A DNA stretch of 46,837 bases from Pseudomonas gessardii (GCF_001983165.1 NZ_MNPU01000043.1:1-46837), one strand, 5' to 3'. Shown: positions 1 through 7,525, counted from the first letter of the stretch. The notes: a model not told the origin generated them from the letters alone. A program made the numbers and translations.

Positions 1-124
1 TCGGGCTGGTCTCGATACTGGATACGATAAACCGACTTAACCGTATAACCTGAACCGCCGTATACGGAACCGTACGTACGGTGGTGTGAGAGGACGGCGG
101 ATGTGAATCCGCCTCCTACTCGAT
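1..124 (+). mobile_element. 3' end of a bacterial group II intron (domains V and VI)
   Basis: The window opens in the last part of a group II intron; its reverse-transcriptase gene would lie to the left. Domain V is at about 52-86: arm 54-62 (ACCGCCGTA) pairs fully with 77-85 (TACGGTGGT, one G-U), the inner stem TACG/CGTA (63-66/71-74) closes a GAAC loop, and the 2-nt bulge CG is at 75-76. The CGC triad sits in the 5' arm. Domain VI follows: 96-102 pairs with 107-113 around a GTGA loop, flanking pairs are 91-94/114-117 and 88-90/119-121, and A118 is left unpaired as the branch-point adenosine. The intron should end at about 124, six bases after A118. The structure is read directly from the sequence; the exact 3' splice site is inferred. 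Confidence 0.85.
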
Positions 125-151
125 CCTTAATTCTACTGCCGGTAGGTGCGC

Positions 152-316
152 ATGAAGCTAAAAGCCAAAAGCAATCTGCTGGAGCGCGCCAGAACGGCAT
201 GGGAGGCGGTCGCACGCCAAGTTGGCGAGACCGATTTCTCGCGCCATCCGCGCACCGGCGAGTATCTGCACCCCGGTGTCGCCATGGGCTGGCGCATCCA
301 CAAAAAGAATCTGTAG
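152..316 (+). CDS. Small phage-type protein, 54 aa, function unknown
   Basis: An open frame of 54 codons starts 28 bases after the predicted intron end. The protein begins MKLKAKSNLLERA and ends GWRIHKKNL. It is basic, with a Trp-rich second half (AWEAVARQVGE, HPGVAMGWRIHKKN), and has no membrane segment or signal peptide. An in-frame TAG at 143-145 fixes the upstream limit. AGGTG at 144-148 is a weak, close ribosome-binding site. I recognise no family. The codon pattern looks more like real coding than the longer overlapping frames on either strand. The intron sits just upstream and may have split a preceding gene or the leader of this one. Confidence 0.55.
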   Translation: MKLKAKSNLLERARTAWEAVARQVGETDFSRHPRTGEYLHPGVAMGWRIHKKNL

Positions 317-527
317 TTTCACCTGTAGCCAGGACAGCCCTCTGGAAGGCCTGGACGTCGATAGCCGGTAGTGCGACGTACGGAAACAACACCGGCAGCC
401 CGTGCACTCTGACCTCACATGCTTGTGGAGTGGCGCGAGACAGATTCGGTGAGATCGATGCATTGGGGCGTCGACGCTGGAATTGTCTTTGGCTGACAGC
501 GCGGAAAGACGCGCGCACCTATTCAGG
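317..527. other. Intergenic stretch without a convincing gene
   Basis: No frame here combines a plausible start, ribosome-binding site and protein-like composition. A longer + frame runs through it but is Arg/Ser/Thr-rich shadow sequence that also covers the 54-aa gene. No tRNA cloverleaf was found. A small inverted repeat is visible near 405-431 (CACTC/GAGTG). The region ends in a clear terminator. Confidence 0.4.
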
Positions 528-553
528 GCCTCGACATTGATCGGGGCTTTTTT
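528..553 (+). terminator. Rho-independent terminator
   Basis: A 7-bp stem GCCTCGA/TCGGGGC (one G-U), with a 6-nt loop, is followed by six T. It separates whatever is transcribed upstream, including intron read-through, from the 92-aa gene. Confidence 0.75.
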
Positions 554-591
554 GTGTCCGTAACACCACTAGTAGAACCAGGAGAAGCATC

Positions 592-870
592 ATGCTGACT
601 TTGAAAATGATGGGTAGCGAAGACCTTGCGGATAGCCACCCGTCCAAGAGCTTCACGCTCGTCCACCTCGCCAATCGATCAAGCATTGCGTTTGGTCGGG
701 GCCCTGGCGGTCTACCGGAAATTCAGGTTGCGGATATCGAGGGCGAGATTGAAAAATTCTCTCCCGCCGGCAACACATACGTGCTTGAGGGTGGGAAGAC
801 GGTGGCCACATTTGCTCATATGCCACCGCCAGAGCATCGCGCTCAAGCTGAAATTTCTGGCGCTCTCTGA
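592..870 (+). CDS. Small phage-type protein, 92 aa, function unknown
   Basis: The start ATG is preceded by AGGAG with good spacing (AGGAGAAGCATC then ATG). The protein starts MLTLKMMGSEDLADSHPSK and has a compact pattern of short beta-strand-like stretches (SFTLVHLANRSSIAFGR, TYVLEGGKTVATF), suggesting a small beta-rich fold. It has no membrane helix. It sits between a terminator and the holin pair, so it is probably the first gene of the late transcript visible here. I do not recognise a family; in related Pseudomonas prophages this slot holds small hypothetical proteins. Confidence 0.65.
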   Translation: MLTLKMMGSEDLADSHPSKSFTLVHLANRSSIAFGRGPGGLPEIQVADIEGEIEKFSPAGNTYVLEGGKTVATFAHMPPPEHRAQAEISGAL

Positions 871-966
871 GGCCTATCGTTTTCGGCCCCACCACACCCA
901 TTGCTCTGAGCTGGGAGTGCTGTTGGGGCTGACCTATTTCAAGCATGCCCCCACGGAGTCGAGCGC

Positions 967-1296
967 ATGGAGTTTCTGCACCGCCTGCTCGATAAGACCG
1001 AGTGGCTAATCGCCGGCCTGATTGGCGCAATCGTCGCCAGTTGGTGGCACAAGGACGACCTGGCCGACTGGCGTGCCTGGGTGATCTTCTTGATCACTGG
1101 CGTGGCCTGTTCGCTGTATCTGACCGGGATGGTGAGTGCTTACCTGGGCGTGACCGAGCCGAGCATCGTTGCCGGTATAGGTTTCCTGCTGGGCACATTC
1201 GGTGGCTCGCTCCTGGCAGCAATCAACCGAGCCATCAAAGCCGCTGACCTCTGGGCGCTTATCCGCCAGCGGTTCGGGGGAGGCAATCCACCATGA
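967..1296 (+). CDS. Phage holin-like membrane protein
   Basis: This 109-aa protein has three likely membrane segments: about residues 12-26 (TEWLIAGLIGAIVAS), 36-58 (WVIFLITGVACSLYLTGMVSAYL) and 66-86 (SIVAGIGFLLGTFGGSLLAAI). It ends in a basic/glycine tail. Size, topology and placement upstream of the terminase match Pseudomonas prophage holins, which form inner-membrane lesions that start lysis. Its stop overlaps the start of the next gene (ATGA at 1293-1296), so the two are probably translationally coupled. The assignment rests on topology and context, since holins share little sequence. Confidence 0.7.
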   Translation: MEFLHRLLDKTEWLIAGLIGAIVASWWHKDDLADWRAWVIFLITGVACSLYLTGMVSAYLGVTEPSIVAGIGFLLGTFGGSLLAAINRAIKAADLWALIRQRFGGGNPP

Positions 1297-1637
1297 GTCT
1301 TGAATTGATCAACTCCATTGCCTGCGGCCTGATCGCCGCCTGGGCGACCTGGTGCGTGCTGAGCGGGAAGGTGAGGGACGGCATCCTCGGTAAGCTGATT
1401 TACTCGACGATCGCCATCACTGGTTTCGTTGTGATGGTGCGCAGCCAGAACATCTTCTTCGGCCCGACCACCGCCGGCCTGACTCTGCATGTCGCCCTGG
1501 CACTGGCCGGTGCCCGGCACATCTTCATGGTCACGTACTGGCAGAGGGTGAAGGTCTGGCTGTGCCGAACGCTGAACTGCGAGCACTGCCTGCACTGTGA
1601 CAAGGCACCTGGTGGTGTCGAGCGTCGGACCAAGTAA
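1293..1637 (+). CDS. Second small membrane protein, holin or holin partner
   Basis: This 114-aa protein has three likely membrane stretches at about 5-24, 33-52 and 58-80. It ends in a Cys-rich cytoplasmic-type tail (LCRTLNCEHCLHCDK) whose four cysteines are reminiscent of a metal site. It is coupled to the upstream holin gene by an ATGA overlap. Pairs of small membrane proteins in this position usually act as holin plus antiholin or as two holins; the sequence does not say which. A perfect 10-bp inverted repeat follows the stop codon. Confidence 0.65.
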   Translation: MSLELINSIACGLIAAWATWCVLSGKVRDGILGKLIYSTIAITGFVVMVRSQNIFFGPTTAGLTLHVALALAGARHIFMVTYWQRVKVWLCRTLNCEHCLHCDKAPGGVERRTK

Positions 1638-1638
1638 T

Positions 1639-1676
1639 CCGCGCCACGTTTTCAAATGCGCCAAATCGTGGCGCGG
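1639..1676. repeat. Perfect 10-bp inverted repeat after the holin pair
   Basis: CCGCGCCACG (1639-1648) and CGTGGCGCGG (1667-1676) flank an 18-nt loop. There is no T-run, so it is not a standard terminator. The right arm runs into the GGAG Shine-Dalgarno of the next gene (1675-1678), so the hairpin could damp its translation or stabilise the upstream mRNA. Confidence 0.6.
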
Positions 1677-1685
1677 AGCTGTCCG

Positions 1686-1877
1686 ATGCATAACGTTACC
1701 CGCCTGCGCCACGCGCTCCCGTTGGGCCAAGACATCAACGCCGCAGTAAGCGCTCTCGACAAGGCTATTGCCGATGCAGTGGATGCTGCCAAGGCAGCCG
1801 GGCTGCCCCAGGGGCTGATCGTGAGCTTGCTCCACGGCCACGCCCATGCGCAAACCCACCAGATGGTGTGCCAATGA
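1686..1877 (+). CDS. Small phage-type protein, 63 aa, function unknown
   Basis: The start at 1686 is chosen because GGAG lies 7 bases upstream; a longer frame from 1656 would begin inside the hairpin loop. The protein starts MHNVTRLRHALPLGQDINAA, has an alpha-helical, Ala-rich middle (AVSALDKAIADAVDAAKAAG) and ends in a His-rich segment LLHGHAHAQTHQMV. It is probably a helical hairpin that dimerises. Its stop overlaps the next start (ATGA at 1874-1877). Such small proteins lie between holins and terminase in Pseudomonas siphoprophages, with no known role. Confidence 0.6.
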   Translation: MHNVTRLRHALPLGQDINAAVSALDKAIADAVDAAKAAGLPQGLIVSLLHGHAHAQTHQMVCQ

Positions 1878-2062
1878 CCGCTAAAGTCCATGATATCGCC
1901 GACCACCGCCCGCACCTTAAGGTGGTAGCCAGTGATGGTGTCCACGTTCTTCCGCGTGAGCTTATCCAATCGGTGGTTGAGGGCAAGAAGCCGTCGACCA
2001 TCCTGACCGAGTTGGTGGTGCGGCGAATCATTGAAGAGTGGCTACAACAGGTGACCGCATGA
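1874..2062 (+). CDS. Small phage-type protein, 62 aa, function unknown
   Basis: The ATG at 1874 overlaps the upstream stop; a GTG two codons earlier (1868) is possible. The sequence MTAKVHDIADHRPHLKVVASDGVHVLPRELI continues into a predicted helix (VVEGKKPSTILTELVVRRIIEEWLQQ). The strand-then-helix layout resembles small ribbon-helix-helix or regulatory proteins, but no family is recognised. It ends in an ATGA overlap with the Ntn hydrolase gene, so it is part of one coupled transcript. Confidence 0.6.
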   Translation: MTAKVHDIADHRPHLKVVASDGVHVLPRELIQSVVEGKKPSTILTELVVRRIIEEWLQQVTA

Positions 2063-2532
2063 CGACCATTGCCTACAAAGACGGAGTGATTGCCTATGAC
2101 TCCCGAGTGACGCGCGGCTCTCTCATCGACCACGACGACTACGAGAAGCTGATCCATAGGAGTGGGCATCAGTTCCTGTTCACCGGTTGCGGTGCGGACT
2201 TTGCCGCCCTGATGGATGAGTTTTTCGGCATGAAGTCCAGCGATAAGCCGCTCGATGCGAACGGGCTGGTCGTCACCAATGGCAGGCTTTGCCAGATTGG
2301 TCGCGATGCCGAGAGCGGGTTCTGGGTGGACGAGGTGTGGATGGAGCGACCGTTTGCCATCGGTAGCGGGCGCGACTTTGCACTGGCTGCGATGGATATG
2401 GGCGCAACAGCCAAGGAAGCTGTCGAGGCTGCGGCCAAGCGCGATGTCTACACCGGCGGCACGATCCGTACTGTGATCATTAAAGAGGGGATGGCTGATG
2501 CAAAGACCACTGCCCCCGGCGTCACTGCTTGA
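2059..2532 (+). CDS. Proteasome/HslV-like Ntn-hydrolase, phage-encoded
   Basis: The protein has 157 aa and begins MTTIAYKDGVIAYDSRVT. Met removal would expose Thr2, as in HslV (TTI...) and proteasome beta subunits. The pattern GVIAYDSR...EKL places Asp14 and Lys30 where beta subunits carry the Asp and Lys that assist the nucleophile. GGTIRTVII near the end fits the last strand of the fold. The start at 2059 is chosen because it gives this N-terminus and overlaps the upstream stop; a frame from 2038 would bury the Thr. No AAA+ partner is visible nearby. It may act alone or process virion proteins; this role is inferred. Confidence 0.75.
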   Translation: MTTIAYKDGVIAYDSRVTRGSLIDHDDYEKLIHRSGHQFLFTGCGADFAALMDEFFGMKSSDKPLDANGLVVTNGRLCQIGRDAESGFWVDEVWMERPFAIGSGRDFALAAMDMGATAKEAVEAAAKRDVYTGGTIRTVIIKEGMADAKTTAPGVTA

Positions 2533-3121
2533 GCTGTCCGATCTATCCGACTTCGGCATCCGCCTGACCCCTGCACCTGAAGTGTGGGAGTGGCTCCAGG
2601 CCGAGATCCTCGCCGACACCGGCATCATTCACAACGAAGACCATGCTCATCTTCTGGATGCAGACATCCGGATCATGTGGGCGTCGTCGAGCTTCGAGAA
2701 GCAGGGCCGCACAGTCTTGGGCCAGGCCGAGCAGGTAGCGTTCCGCGCGGGTGGTTGGCAGAAAGCCCGAATGGAGCAACAGATGCGTGATTGGTTCGGC
2801 GATGTGCCGGCCTTCATCATCACGTTGGCTGCCGACTACTGCGCCGAGTGCAGTGACACCGACTTCTGCGCACTGGTTGAGCATGAGCTGTACCACATCG
2901 CCCACGCCAACGATAAGTACGGCCAGCCTGCCTTCACCAAGGAGGGGGCGCCGAAGCTGGAGATGCGCGGTCACGACGTCGAAGAGTTTGTCGGTGTCGT
3001 CCGCCGCTACGGTGCAAGCCCTGACGTTCAAGTGTTGGTGGATGCTGCAAACAGTCCTGCTGAGGTGGGGAAATTGAACATTGCGAGGGCCTGCGGAACC
3101 TGTCTGCTGAGATCGGCCTGA
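2498..3121 (+). CDS. Putative phage metallopeptidase (HExxH)
   Basis: This 207-aa protein carries HELYH at residues 129-133, a zinc-binding HExxH with Glu130 as the catalytic base, within ALVEHELYHIAHANDKYG. It resembles the putative phage metallopeptidase family found beside terminase genes. Further candidate ligands lie downstream (MRGHDVEEFVGVVRRYG). The start at 2498 has AGAGGGG seven bases upstream and overlaps the Ntn-hydrolase gene by 35 bases. Two predicted peptidases in tandem, directly before terminase, suggest a role in virion maturation or takeover of host proteins. Substrate unknown. Confidence 0.75.
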   Translation: MQRPLPPASLLELSDLSDFGIRLTPAPEVWEWLQAEILADTGIIHNEDHAHLLDADIRIMWASSSFEKQGRTVLGQAEQVAFRAGGWQKARMEQQMRDWFGDVPAFIITLAADYCAECSDTDFCALVEHELYHIAHANDKYGQPAFTKEGAPKLEMRGHDVEEFVGVVRRYGASPDVQVLVDAANSPAEVGKLNIARACGTCLLRSA

Positions 3122-3152
3122 TTTTTGACAGGCATTAGACGGAACCAAACCT

Positions 3153-3629
3153 ATGGCAGCCCTGAAAAATGAGGTGAAAGGCTTCATCGTTCAGGCGTTG
3201 GCGTGCTTTGACACTCCCTCCCAGGTGGTGGAGCAGGTCAAACAGGAATTCGGCATTGAGATATCTCGCCAGCTGTGTGAGTCGCACGACCCCACCAAGC
3301 GCGCCGGGGTGAACCTTGCGGTCAAGTGGGTGACGCTGTTCCATGACACCCGCAAGCGGTTCCGCGAAGAGACTGCTGAGATTCCAATCGCCAACCGCGC
3401 CTATCGCTTGCGCGCGCTTGGACGCATGGCTGTAAAGGCCGAGAACTCAAAGAACATGGCCCTTACTGCTCAGTTGCTGGAGCAGGCCGCTAAAGAGGTT
3501 GGCGACGTCTACGTGAATCGTCGCCTTGAACCTGAAAAGCCCCTTGGCTCTCAGGCGGATCAGCAGCACGCCATTGCTGAGTACACGCTGGAGCCAGACG
3601 AGAATGTCCCGACTACCCCGTACCTATGA
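3153..3629 (+). CDS. DUF2280 protein, probable terminase small subunit
   Basis: A 158-aa protein beginning MAALKNEVKGFIVQALACFDTPSQVVEQVKQEFGIEISRQ, the hallmark of DUF2280. The first 50 residues look like a helix-turn-helix (QVVEQVKQEFGIEISRQLCESHDP). The middle is helical (IPIANRAYRLRALGRMAVKAENSKNMALTAQLLEQAAKEVGD), as in small terminases that assemble in rings and recognise packaging sites. It lies directly upstream of TerL and overlaps its start by 26 bases, which supports the role; the biochemical function is inferred. Confidence 0.8.
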   Translation: MAALKNEVKGFIVQALACFDTPSQVVEQVKQEFGIEISRQLCESHDPTKRAGVNLAVKWVTLFHDTRKRFREETAEIPIANRAYRLRALGRMAVKAENSKNMALTAQLLEQAAKEVGDVYVNRRLEPEKPLGSQADQQHAIAEYTLEPDENVPTTPYL

Positions 3630-4923
3630 TGCCCCGGTTCAGTTGACGAAGAAGCAGGCCAACATTTACGTCTGGGGATTCCAGCCCAATGCGCGCTTTC
3701 GCGATGCCGTGTGTGGGCGCCGGTTTGGTAAGACTTTCCTCGGCAAGGCTGAGATGCGCCGAGCTGCGCGACTGGCTGCTGAGTGGGGCGTGAGCGTCGA
3801 GGATGAGATTTGGTACGCGGCTCCTACACAGAAACAGGCCCGCCGCGTCTTCTGGCGCAGGCTGAAGCAGGCCATCCCGCCAGAGTGGCGCGAGAGCAAG
3901 CCAAACGAAACCGACATGCTGATAACGCTCAAGAGCGGTCACTTGATCCGGTGCGTGGGTCTTGAGAACTACGACGATCTCCGCGGGTCGGGCCTGTTCT
4001 TTGTCCTGGTGGATGAATGGGCGGACTGCAAATACGCAGCCTGGGAAGAAGTGCTGCGCCCGATGCTTTCGACCTGCCAGTACACGATTCCCGACGTAGG
4101 AGTCCGCAAAGGGGGTCACGCGCTGCGCATTGGCACTCCGAAGGGCTTCAACCACTGCTACGACACTTATCTGGACGGAAAGCCAGGCGGCGAGCCGGAT
4201 CACAAGAGCTGGCAGTACACGTCACTCCAGGGCGGGAACGTCCCTCCTGAAGAGCTCGATGCGGCCAAACGCAAGATGGACCCGCGTACGTTCCGCCAGG
4301 AATACGAGGCCGGGTTTGAGAACTACTCGGGCGTTGTCTACTACACCTTTAGCCGATCCGAATGCAGGACCGGCGAGCGAATCAAGCCTGGCGAGGCCCT
4401 GCACATCGGCATGGACTTCAACGTCATGAAAATGGCGGCGGTTGTCTTTGTTGTCCGCGATGGTCTACCGCTGGCCTTGGATGAGTTTCATTCCGTGCGC
4501 GATACGCCAGAGATGATCGAGAAGATCCAGGCGCGGTTCGTCGGGCACAACATCGCCGTCTATCCGGACGCCTCGGGCCAGAACACCAGCAGCAAGAATG
4601 CCAGCGAGTCGGACCTGTCGTTGCTCATGAAGGCCGGCTTCACCGTCGTGGTCAACTCGACCAACCCTGGCGTGAAGGATCGAGTGAATTCCGTCAACGC
4701 TATGTTCCTGAACACCTACGGCGAGCGCCGGATGAAGGTGAACATTGACCAATGCCCTCAGTTCACTTTGTGCCTGGAGCGCCAGACCTACACCGACAAG
4801 GGCGAGCCTGACAAGGATCCTAAGAAGGGTCACGACCACATGAACGATGCCGGCGGCTACTTCATCGCCAAGCGTTACCCGATTAATGCAGAGATGACAT
4901 CAACCCAACCACTGAGAATGTAA
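3604..4923 (+). CDS. Terminase large subunit (TerL)
   Basis: A 439-aa DNA-packaging motor and nuclease. The ATPase half has a Walker A-like loop GRRFGKT (38-44) and Walker B FVLVDEW (133-139, Asp137 and Glu138). The nuclease half supplies acidic residues at Asp271 (HIGMDFN), Asp322 (YPDASG) and Asp415 (HMNDAGGYF), the usual RNase H-fold metal triad. It cuts concatemeric DNA and pumps it into the prohead through the portal. The start at 3604 overlaps the small-subunit gene; an upstream extension to 3526 has no family resemblance. Length is normal and no motif is broken. Confidence 0.93.
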   Translation: MSRLPRTYDAPVQLTKKQANIYVWGFQPNARFRDAVCGRRFGKTFLGKAEMRRAARLAAEWGVSVEDEIWYAAPTQKQARRVFWRRLKQAIPPEWRESKPNETDMLITLKSGHLIRCVGLENYDDLRGSGLFFVLVDEWADCKYAAWEEVLRPMLSTCQYTIPDVGVRKGGHALRIGTPKGFNHCYDTYLDGKPGGEPDHKSWQYTSLQGGNVPPEELDAAKRKMDPRTFRQEYEAGFENYSGVVYYTFSRSECRTGERIKPGEALHIGMDFNVMKMAAVVFVVRDGLPLALDEFHSVRDTPEMIEKIQARFVGHNIAVYPDASGQNTSSKNASESDLSLLMKAGFTVVVNSTNPGVKDRVNSVNAMFLNTYGERRMKVNIDQCPQFTLCLERQTYTDKGEPDKDPKKGHDHMNDAGGYFIAKRYPINAEMTSTQPLRM

Positions 4924-4925
4924 CC

Positions 4926-6305
4926 ATGAGCGATAACCCGGCAATCACGCTGCCTGCTGTCGACGCCATGCGCGCCTACTGGGCCGTGATTACTCCGCTC
5001 ATGAGCGGTACGATGGCAATGAGGAATGAAGGCAAGAGCCTGCTGCCTCAGTATCCTGCCGAGGATGACAACTCCTACAAGGAGCGTCTGAGGCTGTCCA
5101 CGCTGCTCCCTGCCTACTCGGAGACGGTCGGCAACATGACCTCCCGGGTGTTCGCTGAGCCTTTGCAGGTCGGTGAAGATGTGCCCGATCAGATCAAGGA
5201 AATGACCAAGGACATCGACCATGCTGGCAATGACCTGAATTCCTGGTCTGTCGAGTTTTTCCGCGAGGGCTTGAGTCACGGACTTTGTCATGCGCTTGTG
5301 GATCACCCTGTTGCCGAAGGCGTCCGCACCCAGGCCCAGGAAATCGCAGCCGGAGTTCGTCCGTACGCAATAATGATCAAGCCAGAGCAGGTTCTTGGCT
5401 GGCGCTCCAATGGCGGCCAGCTCATCATGTTCCGCTACTCCGAGTCTGTCGAAGAGCCGGATGGCGAGTTTGGCGTGAAGTGCGTCTATCAGGTCCGGGT
5501 CCTTGAGCCTGGGTCGTGGCGGACCTACCGAGCACCGGAGAAGGGTGGGGCGCTGGTTCTGCATGAAGAGGGTACGAACAGCCTCAAATACATCCCCCTG
5601 GTGACCTTCTATACGGGTCGCACAGGCTTCATGACCGCCAAGCCCCCACTGCTAGAGTTGGCCCACCTCAACGTCAAGCATTGGCAGAGCCAGAGCGACC
5701 AGGACAATATCCTTCACGTTATCCGTGTGCCGATCTTGGTTCGCCTTGGCGTGCAAGCCACGTTCGACAACCAGGGCAAGCCTGTTCCGCCTGAATTCAA
5801 AGTGGGCACTGGCGCGCTGACCGATCTGCCCAAGGATGGCGACCTCAAGTATGTCGAGCACACCGGAGCTGCCGTCAAGGCTGGCCGGGAGGCGCTGCAA
5901 GACCTACTCGACGAAATGCGCATGGCCGGCGCCAAGCTGCTCACGCCAGAGAAGAGCGCCACCAAGACTGCCACCCAGGCAGAAGAGGAGTCCGCTCAGG
6001 AGCTTTCCCCGTTGGCCCGTATGGCGAACCACTTTGCTGACTGCTTGGCGCAACTGCTCCAGTTCATGGCTGATTACCGTAGCCTGGGCGAAGGCGGCGC
6101 GGTCGAGATTCGCGGCAACTTCGACGTTGACTACATGCCAGAGGTGTCACTGCCGACGCTTGTCGCGATGGCCAATGCTGGGATGCTGTCCAAGGAAACC
6201 CTGTTCGCCGAGATGCAGCGCCGGGGCGTCATCAGTGACGAATACGAATGGTCCCTGGAGTTGGCCAAGATTGAAGGCCAAGGCCCTGCACTCGGTACGC
6301 TGTGA
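4926..6305 (+). CDS. Portal protein (DUF4055 type)
   Basis: 459 aa, immediately after TerL (3-nt gap). The N-terminus (AVDAMRAYWAVITPLMSG) and the stretch RLRLSTLLPAYSETVGNMTSRVFAEP match the DUF4055 group of phage portals, which form the dodecameric ring at the capsid vertex through which DNA passes. A helical wing region (GREALQDLLDEMRMAGAKLLTPEKSATKTATQAEEESAQELSPLARMANHFADCLAQLL) corresponds to the portal clip and crown helices. Position between TerL and the minor head protein is standard. Its stop overlaps the next start (TGATG). Confidence 0.85.
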   Translation: MSDNPAITLPAVDAMRAYWAVITPLMSGTMAMRNEGKSLLPQYPAEDDNSYKERLRLSTLLPAYSETVGNMTSRVFAEPLQVGEDVPDQIKEMTKDIDHAGNDLNSWSVEFFREGLSHGLCHALVDHPVAEGVRTQAQEIAAGVRPYAIMIKPEQVLGWRSNGGQLIMFRYSESVEEPDGEFGVKCVYQVRVLEPGSWRTYRAPEKGGALVLHEEGTNSLKYIPLVTFYTGRTGFMTAKPPLLELAHLNVKHWQSQSDQDNILHVIRVPILVRLGVQATFDNQGKPVPPEFKVGTGALTDLPKDGDLKYVEHTGAAVKAGREALQDLLDEMRMAGAKLLTPEKSATKTATQAEEESAQELSPLARMANHFADCLAQLLQFMADYRSLGEGGAVEIRGNFDVDYMPEVSLPTLVAMANAGMLSKETLFAEMQRRGVISDEYEWSLELAKIEGQGPALGTL

Positions 6306-7378
6306 TGAAAACCCCCAACGATAAGCTGTTAGATAAGCTGATCGGGCATGAGGTTGACCTGCAACACCTGAGCAATGCCCAGGTCGTTGCGATAATCAAG
6401 ATCCTCAACAGCAAGGACGCTGATCTGCGTGCTTCGCTGATTGCTGCGATCGACAACCTTGGCCCCAATCTGTCGGCGGACTCGGTGGATGCGGCTCTGT
6501 CCAAAGTCCTGCGCCTGAATCAGTCCACTTTCGTGGATGTCCGTCAGGCACTTGACCAGGCCACTGACGGCGTTATCAGTTATGAGATCGCATTCCAGCA
6601 GGGCGCGCTTCAGACTGTGATCCCCGCCGTCGTGCAGGAGTCCTTCCCGATTGCCGTTGCGCAGTTCAGCCAGGTCAAGGCGATTGCCCAGGCCAGGCCA
6701 TTCCAGGGGCGTTTGCTCAGGGAGTGGTTGGATGGCATTGAGGCGTCTCGGGCTGCCTCCGTTCGTGACGCCGTGCGTGCTGGGGTCGTTGAAGGGCGAA
6801 CCACCGCCGAAATCGTCCGCAACATCATGGGCACCAGGGCGGAGAAGTACGCCGACGGCATCCTGCAAAAGTCGCGCAGGGAGATAGAGGCCGTTGTCAG
6901 GTCTGCCGTATCGAGTACCGCCGAGGCTGCCAGTGATAAGGCTTTCGAGGCGAACAGCGACATCATCAGTCACGTTGAGTGGATAAGCACCCTCGACACA
7001 CGCACTTCGACTACCTGTCGCATCAGGGACCGTCTGCCGTACACCCTTGGGACCTACCTGCCTATAGGGCACAAAATCCCATGGCTTGCAGGTCCTGGGA
7101 GAATCCACTGGTGCTGCCGATCGACCAAGCTGCCGATCCTCAAGAGCGCATCGAAGCTCGGCTTCAGCGATGGAGCCACACGGGCCTCAATGGACGGCCA
7201 GGTGCCGCAGTCAACGAACTATGCCCAATGGCTGGCCCGTCAGTCAGCGGCGCGCCAGGACGAGATTCTTGGTCCTGAGCGCGGCAAGCTGTTGCGACAG
7301 GAAAAGCTCAAGCTGGACGACTTCTACAATGACCGTGGGAAATTCCTCACACTGGATCAGTTGCGGGAGCGCCTGTAA
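6305..7378 (+). CDS. Phage minor head protein (Mu F-like head morphogenesis)
   Basis: The protein has 357 aa from the ATG at 6305 (a GTG at 6302 adds one residue). The C-terminal half has the F-like core: SHVEWISTLDTRTSTTCRIRDRLPYTLG, then WLAGPGRIHWCCRSTKLPI. This Cys/His-containing domain is typical of minor capsid proteins that bind the portal inside the head. The N-terminal half is helical. The motif usually reads RDG; here it is RDR (CRIRDRLPY), a small departure. A terminator follows at 7427-7451. The role in head assembly or as an ejected protein is inferred from the family. Confidence 0.82.
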   Translation: MKTPNDKLLDKLIGHEVDLQHLSNAQVVAIIKILNSKDADLRASLIAAIDNLGPNLSADSVDAALSKVLRLNQSTFVDVRQALDQATDGVISYEIAFQQGALQTVIPAVVQESFPIAVAQFSQVKAIAQARPFQGRLLREWLDGIEASRAASVRDAVRAGVVEGRTTAEIVRNIMGTRAEKYADGILQKSRREIEAVVRSAVSSTAEAASDKAFEANSDIISHVEWISTLDTRTSTTCRIRDRLPYTLGTYLPIGHKIPWLAGPGRIHWCCRSTKLPILKSASKLGFSDGATRASMDGQVPQSTNYAQWLARQSAARQDEILGPERGKLLRQEKLKLDDFYNDRGKFLTLDQLRERL

Positions 7379-7426
7379 TTCCCCGAGACACGAAATGCCG
7401 ACATTCGATTTTGTGTCGCAACCCAA

Positions 7427-7451
7427 GCCTCGCTATATGCGGGGTTTTTTT
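7427..7451 (+). terminator. Terminator after the minor head gene
   Basis: Stem CCTCGC/GCGGGG (one U-G) with loop TATAT, then seven T. It splits the packaging/portal transcript from the scaffold-capsid transcript. Confidence 0.8.
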
Positions 7452-7525
7452 CTGCCTGCGGTTCGGATGGACGGGGCGACAAAGAGCCGGATGGCTCATC
7501 AACTGGCCGGATGGCCCAGAGAGAC

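Noticed and set aside
103..540. 145-aa + frame across the first small gene and its downstream gap
   Set aside because: Low-complexity Arg/Ser composition, start within the intron end, no ribosome-binding site; the 54-aa frame is more protein-like.
2038..2058. Upstream extension of the Ntn-hydrolase gene
   Set aside because: It would add seven residues before the Met-Thr-Thr N-terminus needed for the Thr nucleophile and lies within the previous gene.
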